64,000 nucleotides of DNA from Gemmatimonadales bacterium (lineage in GTDB: Bacteria > Gemmatimonadota > Gemmatimonadetes > Longimicrobiales > Gaopeijiaceae). Location of the stretch: positions 36,135-100,134 of the forward strand of contig REBP01000109.1 of the NCBI GenBank assembly GCA_007692665.1, given 5' to 3'. The position numbers and the translations under genes are program-made. Of the stretch, positions 8,149-17,615 are shown one piece after another. Position 1 is the first letter of the stretch; the number at the start of each line of letters is the position of its first letter. The notes beneath the pieces are model-generated. The model made no database searches. It was given only the letters and a program-made list of their open reading frames with translations, and had not been told where the DNA came from.

Positions 8149-9339
8149 ATGAAGCTCTCGCGTTCCGTGCTCAGTCTGCTGACGGTCTTCCTCGTTCTTG
8201 CCGTGGTGGGTGGCGGAGTGGTCTGGAAACTCATGGCCGATGACACCGCCTCGGCGGCGACCCGCCCTGACCTCCCCGACACCGAGGGGGTCGAGGTGGC
8301 ATCTGCCGGACAGTTCGGTGGTGCCCAGCCCGTGCGCGGCGAGGCCGTGGTGCAGGATACGCTCTGGATCCACGTGGTGGCCTCGGGGCAGGCCGAGGCG
8401 TACCGGAGGAGCACGGTGGCGACCCGGGGCTCGGGGATTGTCATGGAGGTCCTCGTGCGGGAGAACCAGCGCGTCCAGGCCGGTGACCTCCTGGTCCGCC
8501 TCGATACGCTGGAGGCGGCGATGGAGCTGGCCCAGGCCCGCGCAGGCATGGTCCAGGCGCAGGCCGACTTCCAGGAGCGAATGCTCTTCTCCGGAGACAT
8601 TCTCGACGAGCAGGCCCGCCTCGAGCGGGAGCGCATCATCCGGGCCTCGTCGGGGCTCGACCAGGCCGAGGTCTCCATCCAGCGGGCCGAACTCGGCATG
8701 GCCAACACCGAGGTCCGTGCACCGTTCGCGGGCCGGGTGGCGGACCTCCGGGTCGTGGAGGGCGCGTTCCTGGGCGGAGGGGCCGAGGCGCTCACGCTGG
8801 CGCAGCTCGCGCCCATCAAGGTGGAGGTGAACGTGGGCGAGGCCGAAATCGCCTTTCTGGATGCAGGGCGCACGGCCCGCGTCCGCTTCGCCGGTCTCCC
8901 GGGGGAGAACTTCACCGGCCGCGTCGAATCCGTGAACCCGCTGGTGGACCCGGAGACCCGGTCCGCGAGGGTGACCCTCGTGCTGAACAATGCCGACGAA
9001 CGGATCAAGCCGGGGATGTACGCCTGGGCCAGCCTCGACGCGCGCTCGTACCCGGACCGCGTCATCGTTCCCCGGGAGGCGCTGGTGGAGCGGGACCGGC
9101 GGCCGGTGGTGTTCATGGCGAACAACGTGGATGAGGAGGGGAACGGTGTCTCCGAGTGGCGCTACGTGACCCCGGGGCACCGGAACGAGACCCACGTGGA
9201 GATCGTGCCCACCGATGAAACCCAGGGCCTCCAGCCCGGCGAGATCGTGCTCGTCGACGGGCATCACACGCTGGCCCACCAGGTGAGGATTCGCCTTGTC
9301 GAAAACGTCGTGGTGGCGGGCGGGAGACCGGGTCGATGA
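8149..9339 (+). CDS. RND efflux periplasmic adaptor (membrane fusion protein)
   Basis: A 396-residue protein. The start at 8149 places a single N-terminal membrane anchor or uncleaved signal (hydrophobic run 9-28) at the front; upstream in-frame codons encode no sensible protein. Domain order is that of HlyD/AcrA-type adaptors: barrel-sandwich half (GSGIVMEVLVRENQRV), alpha-helical hairpin (about 125-190, rich in Ala, Gln and Glu), second lipoyl half (EVRAPFAGRVADL), beta-barrel (VEVNVGEAEIAFLDAG) and membrane-proximal domain (VIVPREALVERD). It should link the inner-membrane RND pumps to the TolC-like channel. Its stop overlaps the start of the next gene (ATGA), so the four-gene set is translationally coupled. 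Confidence 0.92.
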   Translation: MKLSRSVLSLLTVFLVLAVVGGGVVWKLMADDTASAATRPDLPDTEGVEVASAGQFGGAQPVRGEAVVQDTLWIHVVASGQAEAYRRSTVATRGSGIVMEVLVRENQRVQAGDLLVRLDTLEAAMELAQARAGMVQAQADFQERMLFSGDILDEQARLERERIIRASSGLDQAEVSIQRAELGMANTEVRAPFAGRVADLRVVEGAFLGGGAEALTLAQLAPIKVEVNVGEAEIAFLDAGRTARVRFAGLPGENFTGRVESVNPLVDPETRSARVTLVLNNADERIKPGMYAWASLDARSYPDRVIVPREALVERDRRPVVFMANNVDEEGNGVSEWRYVTPGHRNETHVEIVPTDETQGLQPGEIVLVDGHHTLAHQVRIRLVENVVVAGGRPGR

Positions 9340-10790
9340 TGCGGAGAGCGCCGGTCCTCCTGGCCGCGTTCCTGGCCCTGGGCGTTGCGGGCCCGACCCT
9401 TGGACCTGCCGAGGCCCGGGCGCAGGAGACCACCCTGACGCTGGAGGAAGCGATCCGCCTCGCGGAGCGGAACAACCCGGCCTACCGGCAGACCGTGAAC
9501 GACCTGGAGCGGAACCGGCTGGACCGCTCCGATGCCTGGCTCACCCTCCTTCCCACGCCCCAGGTCACCGCACTCTCCACCGGCCTGGCATGGAACCTCC
9601 AGACGCTGGGGACGGACAACTTCGGGAACCCCATCGGGAACCCCGAGGCCCGCATGATCCAGAGTTCCACCTCCACCCAGCGAGTCGGCGTCGCATTCCA
9701 GTTCGATTTCCGGAACCTGCTGAACCTCCGGCAGCAGGAAACGCAGGCGGCGCTCCGCGACATCACGGCGCTCACGCAGGTGCGCGGGCTCCGGGCCGAC
9801 GTGGCACGTGCCTTCCTGGATGCGCAGGAGCGGGAGGTGACGCTGGCGCTGGAAGAGGAGCTCCTGCAGACGGCGGAGCAGAACCTCGATCTCACCATGC
9901 GGCTGTACCGGCTGGCTCGGCGCGACCGCATGGATCTCCTCTCGGCCGAACTCGACCTGGCAGAGCGGGAGAGCCAGCTCGAGAGCGCCCGGACCGACCT
10001 GCAGGACGCTCGCCGAACGCTCCGGAACCTGATCGGCGACGAGACGCTGGCGGACATCCGGATCGTCCCGCGGGAGATCCGGGTCTTCGACCCTGCAGGC
10101 CTCGACGACGACGTGCTGGTTGCGGAAGCCCTGGTCGGAAGCCCCCGGGTGGAGCAGGCCAGGGCCTCCATCGAGAGTGCCAGTCGCGGGGTGTCCACCC
10201 AGCGGGCCCAGTGGCTCCCGACCCTGTCGCTCTCCATGAACACGGCCCGCCAGGAGTTCGAGCGCGGAGGAAGCAGTGCCTTCCTGAGCCCGCTCCCCGA
10301 GGGAGACTGGAGTCGGAACGTGGCGGTACAGCTCAACTTCCCGGACCTGGGCCAGTACTTCAGCATCCGGAACAGCACGAGTCGGTCCCGCATCGACGTG
10401 CGGAACCAGGAGGAGGCCATGCGGCAGACCCGCCTGGAGCTGGAAGGTGAGGTCCGGACCCTGGCACAGGAACTCCGCCAGACCGAGCGCACCCTCCGCC
10501 TCCAGGAGCGCCGGGCCGAACTCGCGGAGGAGCGGAGGGAACTGCAGTTCCAGGCCTACGGCATGGGTCGGGGGAGCTATCTCGAGCTCCAGAACGCCTC
10601 GGAACAGGCGGCGAGCGCCCAGCGCTCGGCGCTCCAGGCCCGCTACGCCTTCGAGCGGGCCCGGATCAACCTGGAGCGTTCGCTGGGGCGTCCGCTCACC
10701 TCCCGCGAGACGGGGGGCGAGGGGGAGGGCCCGGTGGCCGGCGGCGAGGCGGGAGCCGACGGCGACGCCTCCCGTCTCCCGGAGGGCTGA
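9336..10790 (+). CDS. TolC-family outer-membrane efflux protein
   Basis: A 484-residue protein with an N-terminal signal peptide (ending near AEARAQE) and two copies of the outer-membrane efflux repeat: LTLEEAIRLAERNNPAYRQ at the start, then long coiled-coil helices around 125-235 and 330-455 (such as RTLRLQERRAELAEERRELQ, not quoted further). It should form the trimeric duct that carries substrate through the outer membrane. It overlaps the adaptor gene by four bases and is followed three bases later by the first RND permease. The acidic, Gly-rich C-terminal tail (GGEGEGPVAGGEAGADGDAS) is low-complexity. Confidence 0.92.
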   Translation: MMRRAPVLLAAFLALGVAGPTLGPAEARAQETTLTLEEAIRLAERNNPAYRQTVNDLERNRLDRSDAWLTLLPTPQVTALSTGLAWNLQTLGTDNFGNPIGNPEARMIQSSTSTQRVGVAFQFDFRNLLNLRQQETQAALRDITALTQVRGLRADVARAFLDAQEREVTLALEEELLQTAEQNLDLTMRLYRLARRDRMDLLSAELDLAERESQLESARTDLQDARRTLRNLIGDETLADIRIVPREIRVFDPAGLDDDVLVAEALVGSPRVEQARASIESASRGVSTQRAQWLPTLSLSMNTARQEFERGGSSAFLSPLPEGDWSRNVAVQLNFPDLGQYFSIRNSTSRSRIDVRNQEEAMRQTRLELEGEVRTLAQELRQTERTLRLQERRAELAEERRELQFQAYGMGRGSYLELQNASEQAASAQRSALQARYAFERARINLERSLGRPLTSRETGGEGEGPVAGGEAGADGDASRLPEG

Positions 10791-10793
10791 CCC

Positions 10794-13700
10794 TTGTCCC
10801 TCTCCCGCCTGTCGGTGCGGCGCCCGGTCGCCGTTTCCATGTTCTTCCTGGCGGTGGTCCTGCTGGGGCTCATTTCCCTGACGCGGCTCCCCATCGACCT
10901 GCTTCCGGACGTGAGCTACCCGCGGCTCGTCATCTACACGGCCATGCCCCAGACCTCGTCCACCGAGGTCGAACGCCTGGTCACCGAGCGCGTGGAGGCC
11001 CAGGTGGCCTCGGCGCCGGGGATCGAGCGGATCACGTCGGTCTCCCGCGACGGGGTCAGCCTCGTCACCCTCCGGTTCGGGTGGGGGACGAACATGGACT
11101 TCGCCATGCTCAACGTGAGGGAACGGCTGGATCAGGTCCGGCAGACCCTCCCCGTCACGGCGAGCCGGCCCCAGATCCTGCGGGTGGACCCGGATTCCGA
11201 GCCGATCATGACGCTCTCGGTGGCGGGGCCGGATCTGTGGGAAACGAAGGAACTCGCCGAGAACGTGTTCCGACGGCGCCTGGAGCAACTCGACGGCGTG
11301 GCCCAGGCGCAGGTCTCGGGGGGGCTCGACCGCGAGATCGTCGTGGAGGTGGACCTGGAGACGCTGGAGGCCAACGGGCTCACCATGCAGTCGGTGGCCA
11401 CGGCGCTGGACCAGGCGAACCGTGCCAGCGCCGGCGGAACGATCCTCGAGGGGCGAACCCGGTACCCTCTCCGGACCCTGGGCGAGTTCCGGATGGTGGC
11501 CGAGATCAGCGACGTGGTCGTGGCCCAGCAGCGGACCGCCGCGGGAGGGACCCGGACGATCCGGGTGAGCGACGTCGGGGTCGTCGTGGACGGGTTTGCC
11601 GACCGGGAGGTGCTTGCGCGGTACAACGGGCGGGAGTCCGTGGGGCTCCTGGTCTTCAAGGAGAGCGGGGCCAACACCGTGCAGGTGGCCCGCGACGTCG
11701 AGGAAGTGGTGGGCCTCCTCCAGGCGGAGTTCCCCGAGGTGACCATCGACGTGGCGAACTCCCAGGCGGGGTTCATTGCCGAGTCCATCGACAACGTGCT
11801 CTCGGCCCTGATCCTGGGAGGGATGCTGGCCTTCCTGGTCCTCTTCCTCTTCCTGCGCCAGCCCCGGTACCCGGTGGCGGTGGCGCTGGCGATCCCGATC
11901 TCGGTGGTGGGCACCTTCGCGCTGATGGAGGCCTTCGGGGTCTCGCTGAACATCATGTCGCTGGGCGGGCTGGCGCTGGGTGTGGGGATGCTCGTCGACA
12001 ACTCCATCATCGTCCTCGAGAACATCTTCCGACACCGGGAGTCCGGTGCGGATGCCCTGGACGGCTCGGCCACGGGGGCGGAGGAGGTTTCGGGGGCGAT
12101 CACGGCGTCCACCCTCACGACGATCTCGGTCTTCGCCCCGATCATCTACGTGGAAGGCGTGGCGGGAGAACTCTTCCGGGACCTCAGCCTGGCGGTGGCC
12201 TTCTCGCTCCTCACGTCGCTCGCCGTGGCCCTCACCCTCCTCCCCACGGTGGCGGCCCGCTTCCGCATCGGCGCCCGCCCGGAGATCCGGGGACCCGGTG
12301 AACTCCGCCCCGGCCCCCGGCCCGCAGGGTTCCTCCGCACGGCCGCGTGGGGTGGGCGGGTGGCCTGGCGCGCTCCGTTCTGGGCCCTTCGGGGCGGGTG
12401 GGGTGTGGGTCGCTCCCTCGTCCGCTTCTGGGGCGACGGCGCGGGCCGTGGTCTCTCCACCGTGTTCGGCCCCCCTCTCCGGGCCTTTGACCGGGGATTC
12501 GACCGTTTCGCCGGGAGGTACCACCGGGCGCTGGACTGGGCCCTGGACCACCGGGGACTGGTCCTCGCCATGGCCGGGGGTGCCATGGCCGTGACGATCC
12601 TCGGCGCACTGCTCCTGGACCGCGACCTCCTCCCGAGGGTGGACCAGGGGGCCTTCGACGTTGCCGTGGAGCTTCCCGAGGGAACAGCGCTCCACCGGAC
12701 CAACGAGGTGGCGGCGGAACTGGAGCGGATCCTCCTCGCCGACGACGGGGTGGAGGCGGTGTTCGGAACCGTGGGCCGGGATGTTCGCCGGTTCGCGCAG
12801 TCCGACGATGCGTCGGGGCTGCACACGGCCCGGTTCCAGGTCCGCATCCGCGACGGGGTGGCCACCCAGCCCGTGCTGGAACGGCTCCGGCGACCCCTGG
12901 TGGCCGCCGGGGGCGAGGGCCAGGTCACGATCCAGGCCGGGCAGTCCTCGGCGCTGGGCCAGATCCTCGGCGGGTCGGACGCCGACATCTCGGTCCGGGT
13001 TCGCGGACAGAACCTCGAGGCGGCCTTCGACTACGCCGACCAGGTGGCGGCGGCCCTCGAGGGGAGCGAGCGGGTCATGAACGTGCGGGTGGGGACGGAG
13101 CGGGGGCAGCCCCAGATCGAGGTGCAGGTGCTCCGGGAGGAGATCGCCCGGTACGGGCTCCAGGCCTCGGCCGTGGCCGGCGCCGTGGACCAGGCCATGC
13201 GCGGCATTCCCGCAACGGAGTACGTGGCCTTCGACCGGAAGGTGCCGGTGACGGTCCGTCTCCCCGACGCCGAGCGCTTCAGCGCCGGAACACTGGACCG
13301 CATCCGCGTCAGCGGGGTGCCGCTTCGGCAGCTGATCACGGTGGAGCAGGTGCGCGCTCCGTCGGAGGTCCGCCGAGAGGAGCAGGGCAGGGTGGTCACC
13401 GTGCTCGCCGACGTGGCTTCCGGAGGGCTGGACCGGGCCATCGGCGAGGTGGAGGAGGCGCTGGCCGGCATCGCGGTGCCGCAGAACTTCCGCGTGGAGG
13501 TGGGGGGCGAAAACGAGGAGATGCGCAGGTCGTTCCGGGACCTGGCCTTCGCCTTCGGGCTGGCGATGATCCTGGTCTACATGATCCTCGCCGCCCAGTT
13601 CGAATCCTTCCTTCACCCGGGCACGATCCTCGCGGCCGTCCCCCTGGCGCTCATCGGGGCCGTTCTGGCGCTCCTCGTGGCCGGGGAGGGGCTGAACACG

Positions 13701-14240
13701 ATGTCCCTCATCGGGATCGTGATCCTCGTGGGGATCGTCGTGAACGACTCCATCGTGAAGGTGGACTTCATCGTCCAGGCCCGGGCCCGGGGCGCCGAGC
13801 TCCGCGAGGCCATCCTGGAGGCCGGGCGGGTGCGCCTCCGGCCCATCATCATGACCACGGTGACCACGGTGCTGGGGCTGACCCCCATGGCGCTGGGGAT
13901 CGGCCGGGGTGCGGACCTCCGCGCCCCCCTCGCCATCGCCGTCATCGGGGGGCTTATCGTGGCCACCCTGCTGACGCTCATCATCGTGCCGGTGCTCTTC
14001 TCGGTGGTGGAGACCGCGCGGCTGGCGCTGGTGGGTGACGGCCTCCGGATCCGGGGAGCCGACGACGCGGGGCGGGCCGGCGCCCCCGAGCCCGCGGGTG
14101 CCATGGCCAGGGCGGGAGTCGACCCGGTTCCGGGCCCGATGACGGGCCAGCGTGCGGGCCAGCGTGCGGGCCGGACCGCCGGACCGCCTGGCACCGGCCC
14201 CGAGCCGGGCGGGGGCCCGAGCCCGGAGCCCCTGGGATGA
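10794..14240 (+). CDS. RND efflux permease, first of a pair
   Basis: A 1148-residue inner-membrane proton-driven transporter that begins with TTG, directly followed by the family N-terminus (SLSRLSVRRPVAVSMF). It has twelve predicted membrane segments in two halves with large periplasmic loops. The TM4 motif GMLVDNSIIVLEN (near residue 400) carries the proton-relay Asp followed by Asn. An unusual linker of about 100 residues, rich in Gly, Pro and Arg, connects the two halves (around 490-590). The C-terminus is a cytoplasmic Gly/Pro/Ala-rich tail with 12-bp repeats. The stop overlaps the next permease (ATGA). Substrate unknown; drugs, lipids or metabolites are all possible. Confidence 0.92.
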   Translation: MSLSRLSVRRPVAVSMFFLAVVLLGLISLTRLPIDLLPDVSYPRLVIYTAMPQTSSTEVERLVTERVEAQVASAPGIERITSVSRDGVSLVTLRFGWGTNMDFAMLNVRERLDQVRQTLPVTASRPQILRVDPDSEPIMTLSVAGPDLWETKELAENVFRRRLEQLDGVAQAQVSGGLDREIVVEVDLETLEANGLTMQSVATALDQANRASAGGTILEGRTRYPLRTLGEFRMVAEISDVVVAQQRTAAGGTRTIRVSDVGVVVDGFADREVLARYNGRESVGLLVFKESGANTVQVARDVEEVVGLLQAEFPEVTIDVANSQAGFIAESIDNVLSALILGGMLAFLVLFLFLRQPRYPVAVALAIPISVVGTFALMEAFGVSLNIMSLGGLALGVGMLVDNSIIVLENIFRHRESGADALDGSATGAEEVSGAITASTLTTISVFAPIIYVEGVAGELFRDLSLAVAFSLLTSLAVALTLLPTVAARFRIGARPEIRGPGELRPGPRPAGFLRTAAWGGRVAWRAPFWALRGGWGVGRSLVRFWGDGAGRGLSTVFGPPLRAFDRGFDRFAGRYHRALDWALDHRGLVLAMAGGAMAVTILGALLLDRDLLPRVDQGAFDVAVELPEGTALHRTNEVAAELERILLADDGVEAVFGTVGRDVRRFAQSDDASGLHTARFQVRIRDGVATQPVLERLRRPLVAAGGEGQVTIQAGQSSALGQILGGSDADISVRVRGQNLEAAFDYADQVAAALEGSERVMNVRVGTERGQPQIEVQVLREEIARYGLQASAVAGAVDQAMRGIPATEYVAFDRKVPVTVRLPDAERFSAGTLDRIRVSGVPLRQLITVEQVRAPSEVRREEQGRVVTVLADVASGGLDRAIGEVEEALAGIAVPQNFRVEVGGENEEMRRSFRDLAFAFGLAMILVYMILAAQFESFLHPGTILAAVPLALIGAVLALLVAGEGLNTMSLIGIVILVGIVVNDSIVKVDFIVQARARGAELREAILEAGRVRLRPIIMTTVTTVLGLTPMALGIGRGADLRAPLAIAVIGGLIVATLLTLIIVPVLFSVVETARLALVGDGLRIRGADDAGRAGAPEPAGAMARAGVDPVPGPMTGQRAGQRAGRTAGPPGTGPEPGGGPSPEPLG
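14144..14172 (+). repeat. In-frame 12-bp tandem repeat in the tail of the first RND permease
   Basis: GGGCCAGCGTGC occurs twice in tandem (14144-14155, 14156-14167) with a partial third copy. It encodes GQRAGQRAG in a disordered C-terminal tail, so copy-number changes would leave the frame intact. Confidence 0.8.
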
Positions 14241-17200
14241 TCCGGCTCTCCATCCGTCGGCCGGTGGCGGTGGCCATGGTCTATGCGTCGGTGGCCCTGC
14301 TCGGGGTGGCGGCGTGGCGCGGGATCCCGGTGGAGCTCCTTCCGAGCACCGAGTTTCCCCGCCTCAACGTCGCGATCTCGTGGCCCGGCGCCTCGCCCGA
14401 GACCGTGGAGGCCTTTGCAACGTCGCCGGTGGAAGCGTCCATCCAGCAGATCGGCGGCGTGGAGGAACTCTCGTCGACGAGCCGCGAGAACGGGGCCAGC
14501 ATCGAGATCCGCTTCACGCGCGAGACCGACATGGACTTTGCGCGGCTGGAGCTCTCGGAGCGGATCGCGAACCTCGAGGAGGAGCTGCCGCCGGGGGTCC
14601 AGCCTCTCCGCGTCTCCACCTGGATCCCCCAGGAGTTCCGAAGGCAGGCCGAGCGTCCCTTCCTGGCCTACACGCTGACCGGCCCCTTCCTTCTCGAGGC
14701 GCTCCGGGCTCACCTGGAGGACGTGGTGGAGCCCGAGATCCTGCAGATCCGGGGTGTGTCCGAGATCGTCATCGAGGGTGCGCGGAACCGACTCCTCGAG
14801 GTGGAGCTGGACCCGGACCGGATCGCGGCGCTGGGGCTCCGGCCCGAGGACGTGCAGAACGCCCTCCTCGGTCTCGACCTGGTCCGGGAGGCGGGGTCGG
14901 TGCGCCAGGGCGACCAGGAATGGGCCATGACGATCCGCTCCCGGCCCGCGACGGCGCTGGATATCCGGCAGGCGCTCCTCACGGTGCCGGGGGGCGGCGC
15001 CGGCGCCACCCTCGTCCGCGTGGAGGACGTGGGCGTCATTCGCGACACCTTCGAGGAGCCGCGGGCCCATTTCCGCATCAACGGCATGCCCACGGTGCGC
15101 TTCACCGTGCAGAAGGAAGCGGGCGTCAACACCGTCCGGCTGGCGGAGGCGGTGAAGACGCGGATGAACGAACTGGAGCGAAGCAATCCGCCCGGCTCCG
15201 AGCTGATCCTGGTCGACGACCAGAGCGAGGACATCAACCGCGAGATCACGGACCTGCGCACCCGGGCGGGATTCGCCGCCGTCGTGATCTTCCTTGTCCT
15301 GCTCGGCTTTCTCCGGTCCTTCCGGACGGCAGGGATCGTCTTCGCCACCATCGCCTTCTCGATCCTCATCACGCTGAACCTCATCTACTTCGGCGGGCTC
15401 ACGCTGAACCTGCTGACGCTGATGGGACTCGCGCTGGGGTTCGGGCTCATCGTGGACAACTCCATCGTCGTGCTGGAGAACATCTACCGCAGGTGGCAGG
15501 AGGGGGACGCGCCGGAACGGGCCGCCGAGAAGGGGGCGCGGGACGTGATTCTCCCGATCCTCGCCTCCACGGCCACGACCCTCATCGTGCTCGTGCCGTT
15601 CGTCTACCTCCGGGGTGAACTCCGGATCATGTACCTCCCCCTCGCCATCGTGGTGGGGCTGACCCTCGTGGCCTCCATCTTCGTGGCCTTCACCTTCATC
15701 CCGGCGCTGGCGGCGCGGCTGCTGGGGCACCGTGGTCCGAAGCGGCCGGCGGCCCTCGCGTCGACGGGAACGGTACCGGTGCCTCCCCCGGCGGAGCCCG
15801 GCGTGCATGGGGAGCCCCGCGCGCCCGCCGACCCGCTCCTGGCGCTCCCTGCCTACCGGGACCGGACACCTCCGCTCTACATCCGGTTCTACGCGGGGCT
15901 CCTCGAAGCCACGCTCCGGTTCCCGTGGGCCACGGTGGCGGTGGCCGCGGTGTGTTTTGCCGCCTCCTGGTGGGTCTTCGACAACAATGTGAGCCGAGGG
16001 CAGATCTGGGCCGGCGGCTTCGGGCAGCAGCGGTCCTTCGTGCAGATCTTCATCGACATGCCCCGGGGCTCGGACCTGGAGCGCCTGGACGACCTCTCCC
16101 GGCACTTCGAGGAGCGTCTGGCCCGCATGCCCGAGATCGAGAAATTCACGGCCAACGTCATGGACACCCGCGCGTCCATCCGCGTGGACTTTCCCGTCGA
16201 GATGGAATACACGGCGGTGCCCCTGGTCATCGAGGAGGAGATCCGGGCCTATGCCGTGACCTTCACCGGTGCCAACGTCCGCGTCATCGGACAGGGTCCG
16301 TCGTTCGGGAGTGGCGGGGGCGGGGGAGCTGCGCCCAACTACACCATCACCTTCCTCGGGTACAATTACGACCGGCTGGCCGAGATCGCCGAGGACTTCG
16401 GCCGGCGGATCGAGGGCAATGCCCGGGTTCACGAGGTGGACACGAACGCCTCGGCCGGGTTCTTCGTCCGGGACCGGGCCACGGAGTTCGTGGCGCACAT
16501 CGACCGGGAGTCCGCGGCGCGCCTCGGGATCACGGTCCGGGAGGCCACCGACCTGGTCCGCTCCTCGCTTCGGGGAACCGGCCCCCAGGGGAGCGTGGTG
16601 CTGGGCGAGGAGCCCGTACGGTTCGAGGTCAAGCTCGCCGGGTACCGACAGGCGGACGTCCAGGACCTGAAGGAAACGGTCGTGGCCACCTCCGGGGGGA
16701 ACCAGATCCGCCTCGGCGACCTCGTGCAGGTGGAGGAGCGCCGGGTCCTCACCCAGATCCGGCGGGAGAACCAGCAGTACGAGCGCTCCGTGGCCTACGA
16801 GTTCCGGGGACCGAGACCCCTGGGCGACATCGTCCGCGACGAGCAGGTCGCCCTGACGATCCTTCCCCCGGGGTATTCCATCCGGGAGCGTTCTCCCTGG
16901 CGCGTTCCCGAGGACCAGGCCCGGCAGTTCACCTTCCTCCTCCTCGTGTCCATCGGGCTGATCTTCATGGTCACCGCCGGGCTGTTCGAGTCGGTTCGTC
17001 AGCCGCTGGCCGTGCTGCTGGCGGTGCCCATGGCCCTCATCGGTGTCTTCCTCACCTTCTACTTCGTGGGGGCGGTGTTCACCCGGGAGGCGTACATCGG
17101 GGTGATCATGATGGGGGGGATCGTCGTGAACAACGCCATTCTCCTGGTGGACCACATCAACCGCGTGCGCCTGGAGTCCGAGGCGGACCTCGCGGCGGCG

Positions 17201-17509
17201 ATCCTGCGGGGGACGCTGGAACGGGTGCGCCCCATCCTGATGACCACGGCCACCACCGTGCTGGGGCTCCTGCCGCTCGTGCTCTTCACGCAGTCGGCGG
17301 ACTCGACGATCTGGAATGCACTGACCTATTCGCTCATCGGGGGGCTCCTCTCCTCGACCATCTTCGTGCTGACGACGACCCCGGCGCTCTACCTGATCTT
17401 CGAGCGGATGGGTCGCGCCCCCGACGAGGTGCAGGCACCCGCCGTCGTGCCCCCCCCGAAACCGGCCCCTCCGGGGAGCGGGACTTTACAGCCGGTGGGA
17501 CCGGGATGA
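14237..17509 (+). CDS. RND efflux permease, second of a pair
   Basis: A 1090-residue RND transporter that starts four bases inside the end of the previous permease. It has the same overall design: N-terminal MIRLSIRRPVAVAMVY, TM4 motif GLIVDNSIVVLEN (about residue 403), a periplasmic porter domain with a Gly-rich loop (FGSGGGGGAAPN, about 692-703) and a C-terminal half with MMGGIVVNNAILLVDHINR. It lacks the long interdomain insertion of its neighbour and the two sequences are clearly different, so this is not a fresh duplication. Two permeases sharing one adaptor and one channel recalls the MdtB-MdtC arrangement, in which the pumps form mixed trimers. Confidence 0.92.
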   Translation: MIRLSIRRPVAVAMVYASVALLGVAAWRGIPVELLPSTEFPRLNVAISWPGASPETVEAFATSPVEASIQQIGGVEELSSTSRENGASIEIRFTRETDMDFARLELSERIANLEEELPPGVQPLRVSTWIPQEFRRQAERPFLAYTLTGPFLLEALRAHLEDVVEPEILQIRGVSEIVIEGARNRLLEVELDPDRIAALGLRPEDVQNALLGLDLVREAGSVRQGDQEWAMTIRSRPATALDIRQALLTVPGGGAGATLVRVEDVGVIRDTFEEPRAHFRINGMPTVRFTVQKEAGVNTVRLAEAVKTRMNELERSNPPGSELILVDDQSEDINREITDLRTRAGFAAVVIFLVLLGFLRSFRTAGIVFATIAFSILITLNLIYFGGLTLNLLTLMGLALGFGLIVDNSIVVLENIYRRWQEGDAPERAAEKGARDVILPILASTATTLIVLVPFVYLRGELRIMYLPLAIVVGLTLVASIFVAFTFIPALAARLLGHRGPKRPAALASTGTVPVPPPAEPGVHGEPRAPADPLLALPAYRDRTPPLYIRFYAGLLEATLRFPWATVAVAAVCFAASWWVFDNNVSRGQIWAGGFGQQRSFVQIFIDMPRGSDLERLDDLSRHFEERLARMPEIEKFTANVMDTRASIRVDFPVEMEYTAVPLVIEEEIRAYAVTFTGANVRVIGQGPSFGSGGGGGAAPNYTITFLGYNYDRLAEIAEDFGRRIEGNARVHEVDTNASAGFFVRDRATEFVAHIDRESAARLGITVREATDLVRSSLRGTGPQGSVVLGEEPVRFEVKLAGYRQADVQDLKETVVATSGGNQIRLGDLVQVEERRVLTQIRRENQQYERSVAYEFRGPRPLGDIVRDEQVALTILPPGYSIRERSPWRVPEDQARQFTFLLLVSIGLIFMVTAGLFESVRQPLAVLLAVPMALIGVFLTFYFVGAVFTREAYIGVIMMGGIVVNNAILLVDHINRVRLESEADLAAAILRGTLERVRPILMTTATTVLGLLPLVLFTQSADSTIWNALTYSLIGGLLSSTIFVLTTTPALYLIFERMGRAPDEVQAPAVVPPPKPAPPGSGTLQPVGPG

Positions 17510-17520
17510 TCGTAAGACCG

Positions 17521-17569
17521 CTCCGGGACGGGTACCGTCGGCGGGGCCGACACCCCCCCATCCCCGGAG
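17521..17569 (+). terminator. Two-level hairpin after the efflux operon
   Basis: CTCCGGG (17521-17527) pairs with CCCGGAG (17563-17569), and an inner GTCGGC/GCCGAC stem (17537-17542 and 17546-17551) has a three-base loop. It lies 12 bases after the second permease stop and before gltX. It may terminate or attenuate transcription; there is no T-run. Confidence 0.45.
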
Positions 17570-17615
17570 CATGCCTCCAGGGCCAGGCTCCACTGCTCCT
17601 TCCCGGTTCCCTGCA

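Noticed and set aside
9264-17155. Very long minus-strand open frames (1450 and 1180 residues) opposite the efflux genes
   Set aside because: Their products are His/Arg/Gly/Pro-rich without domains, while the plus strand encodes clear RND, TolC and adaptor proteins. High G+C keeps antisense frames open.
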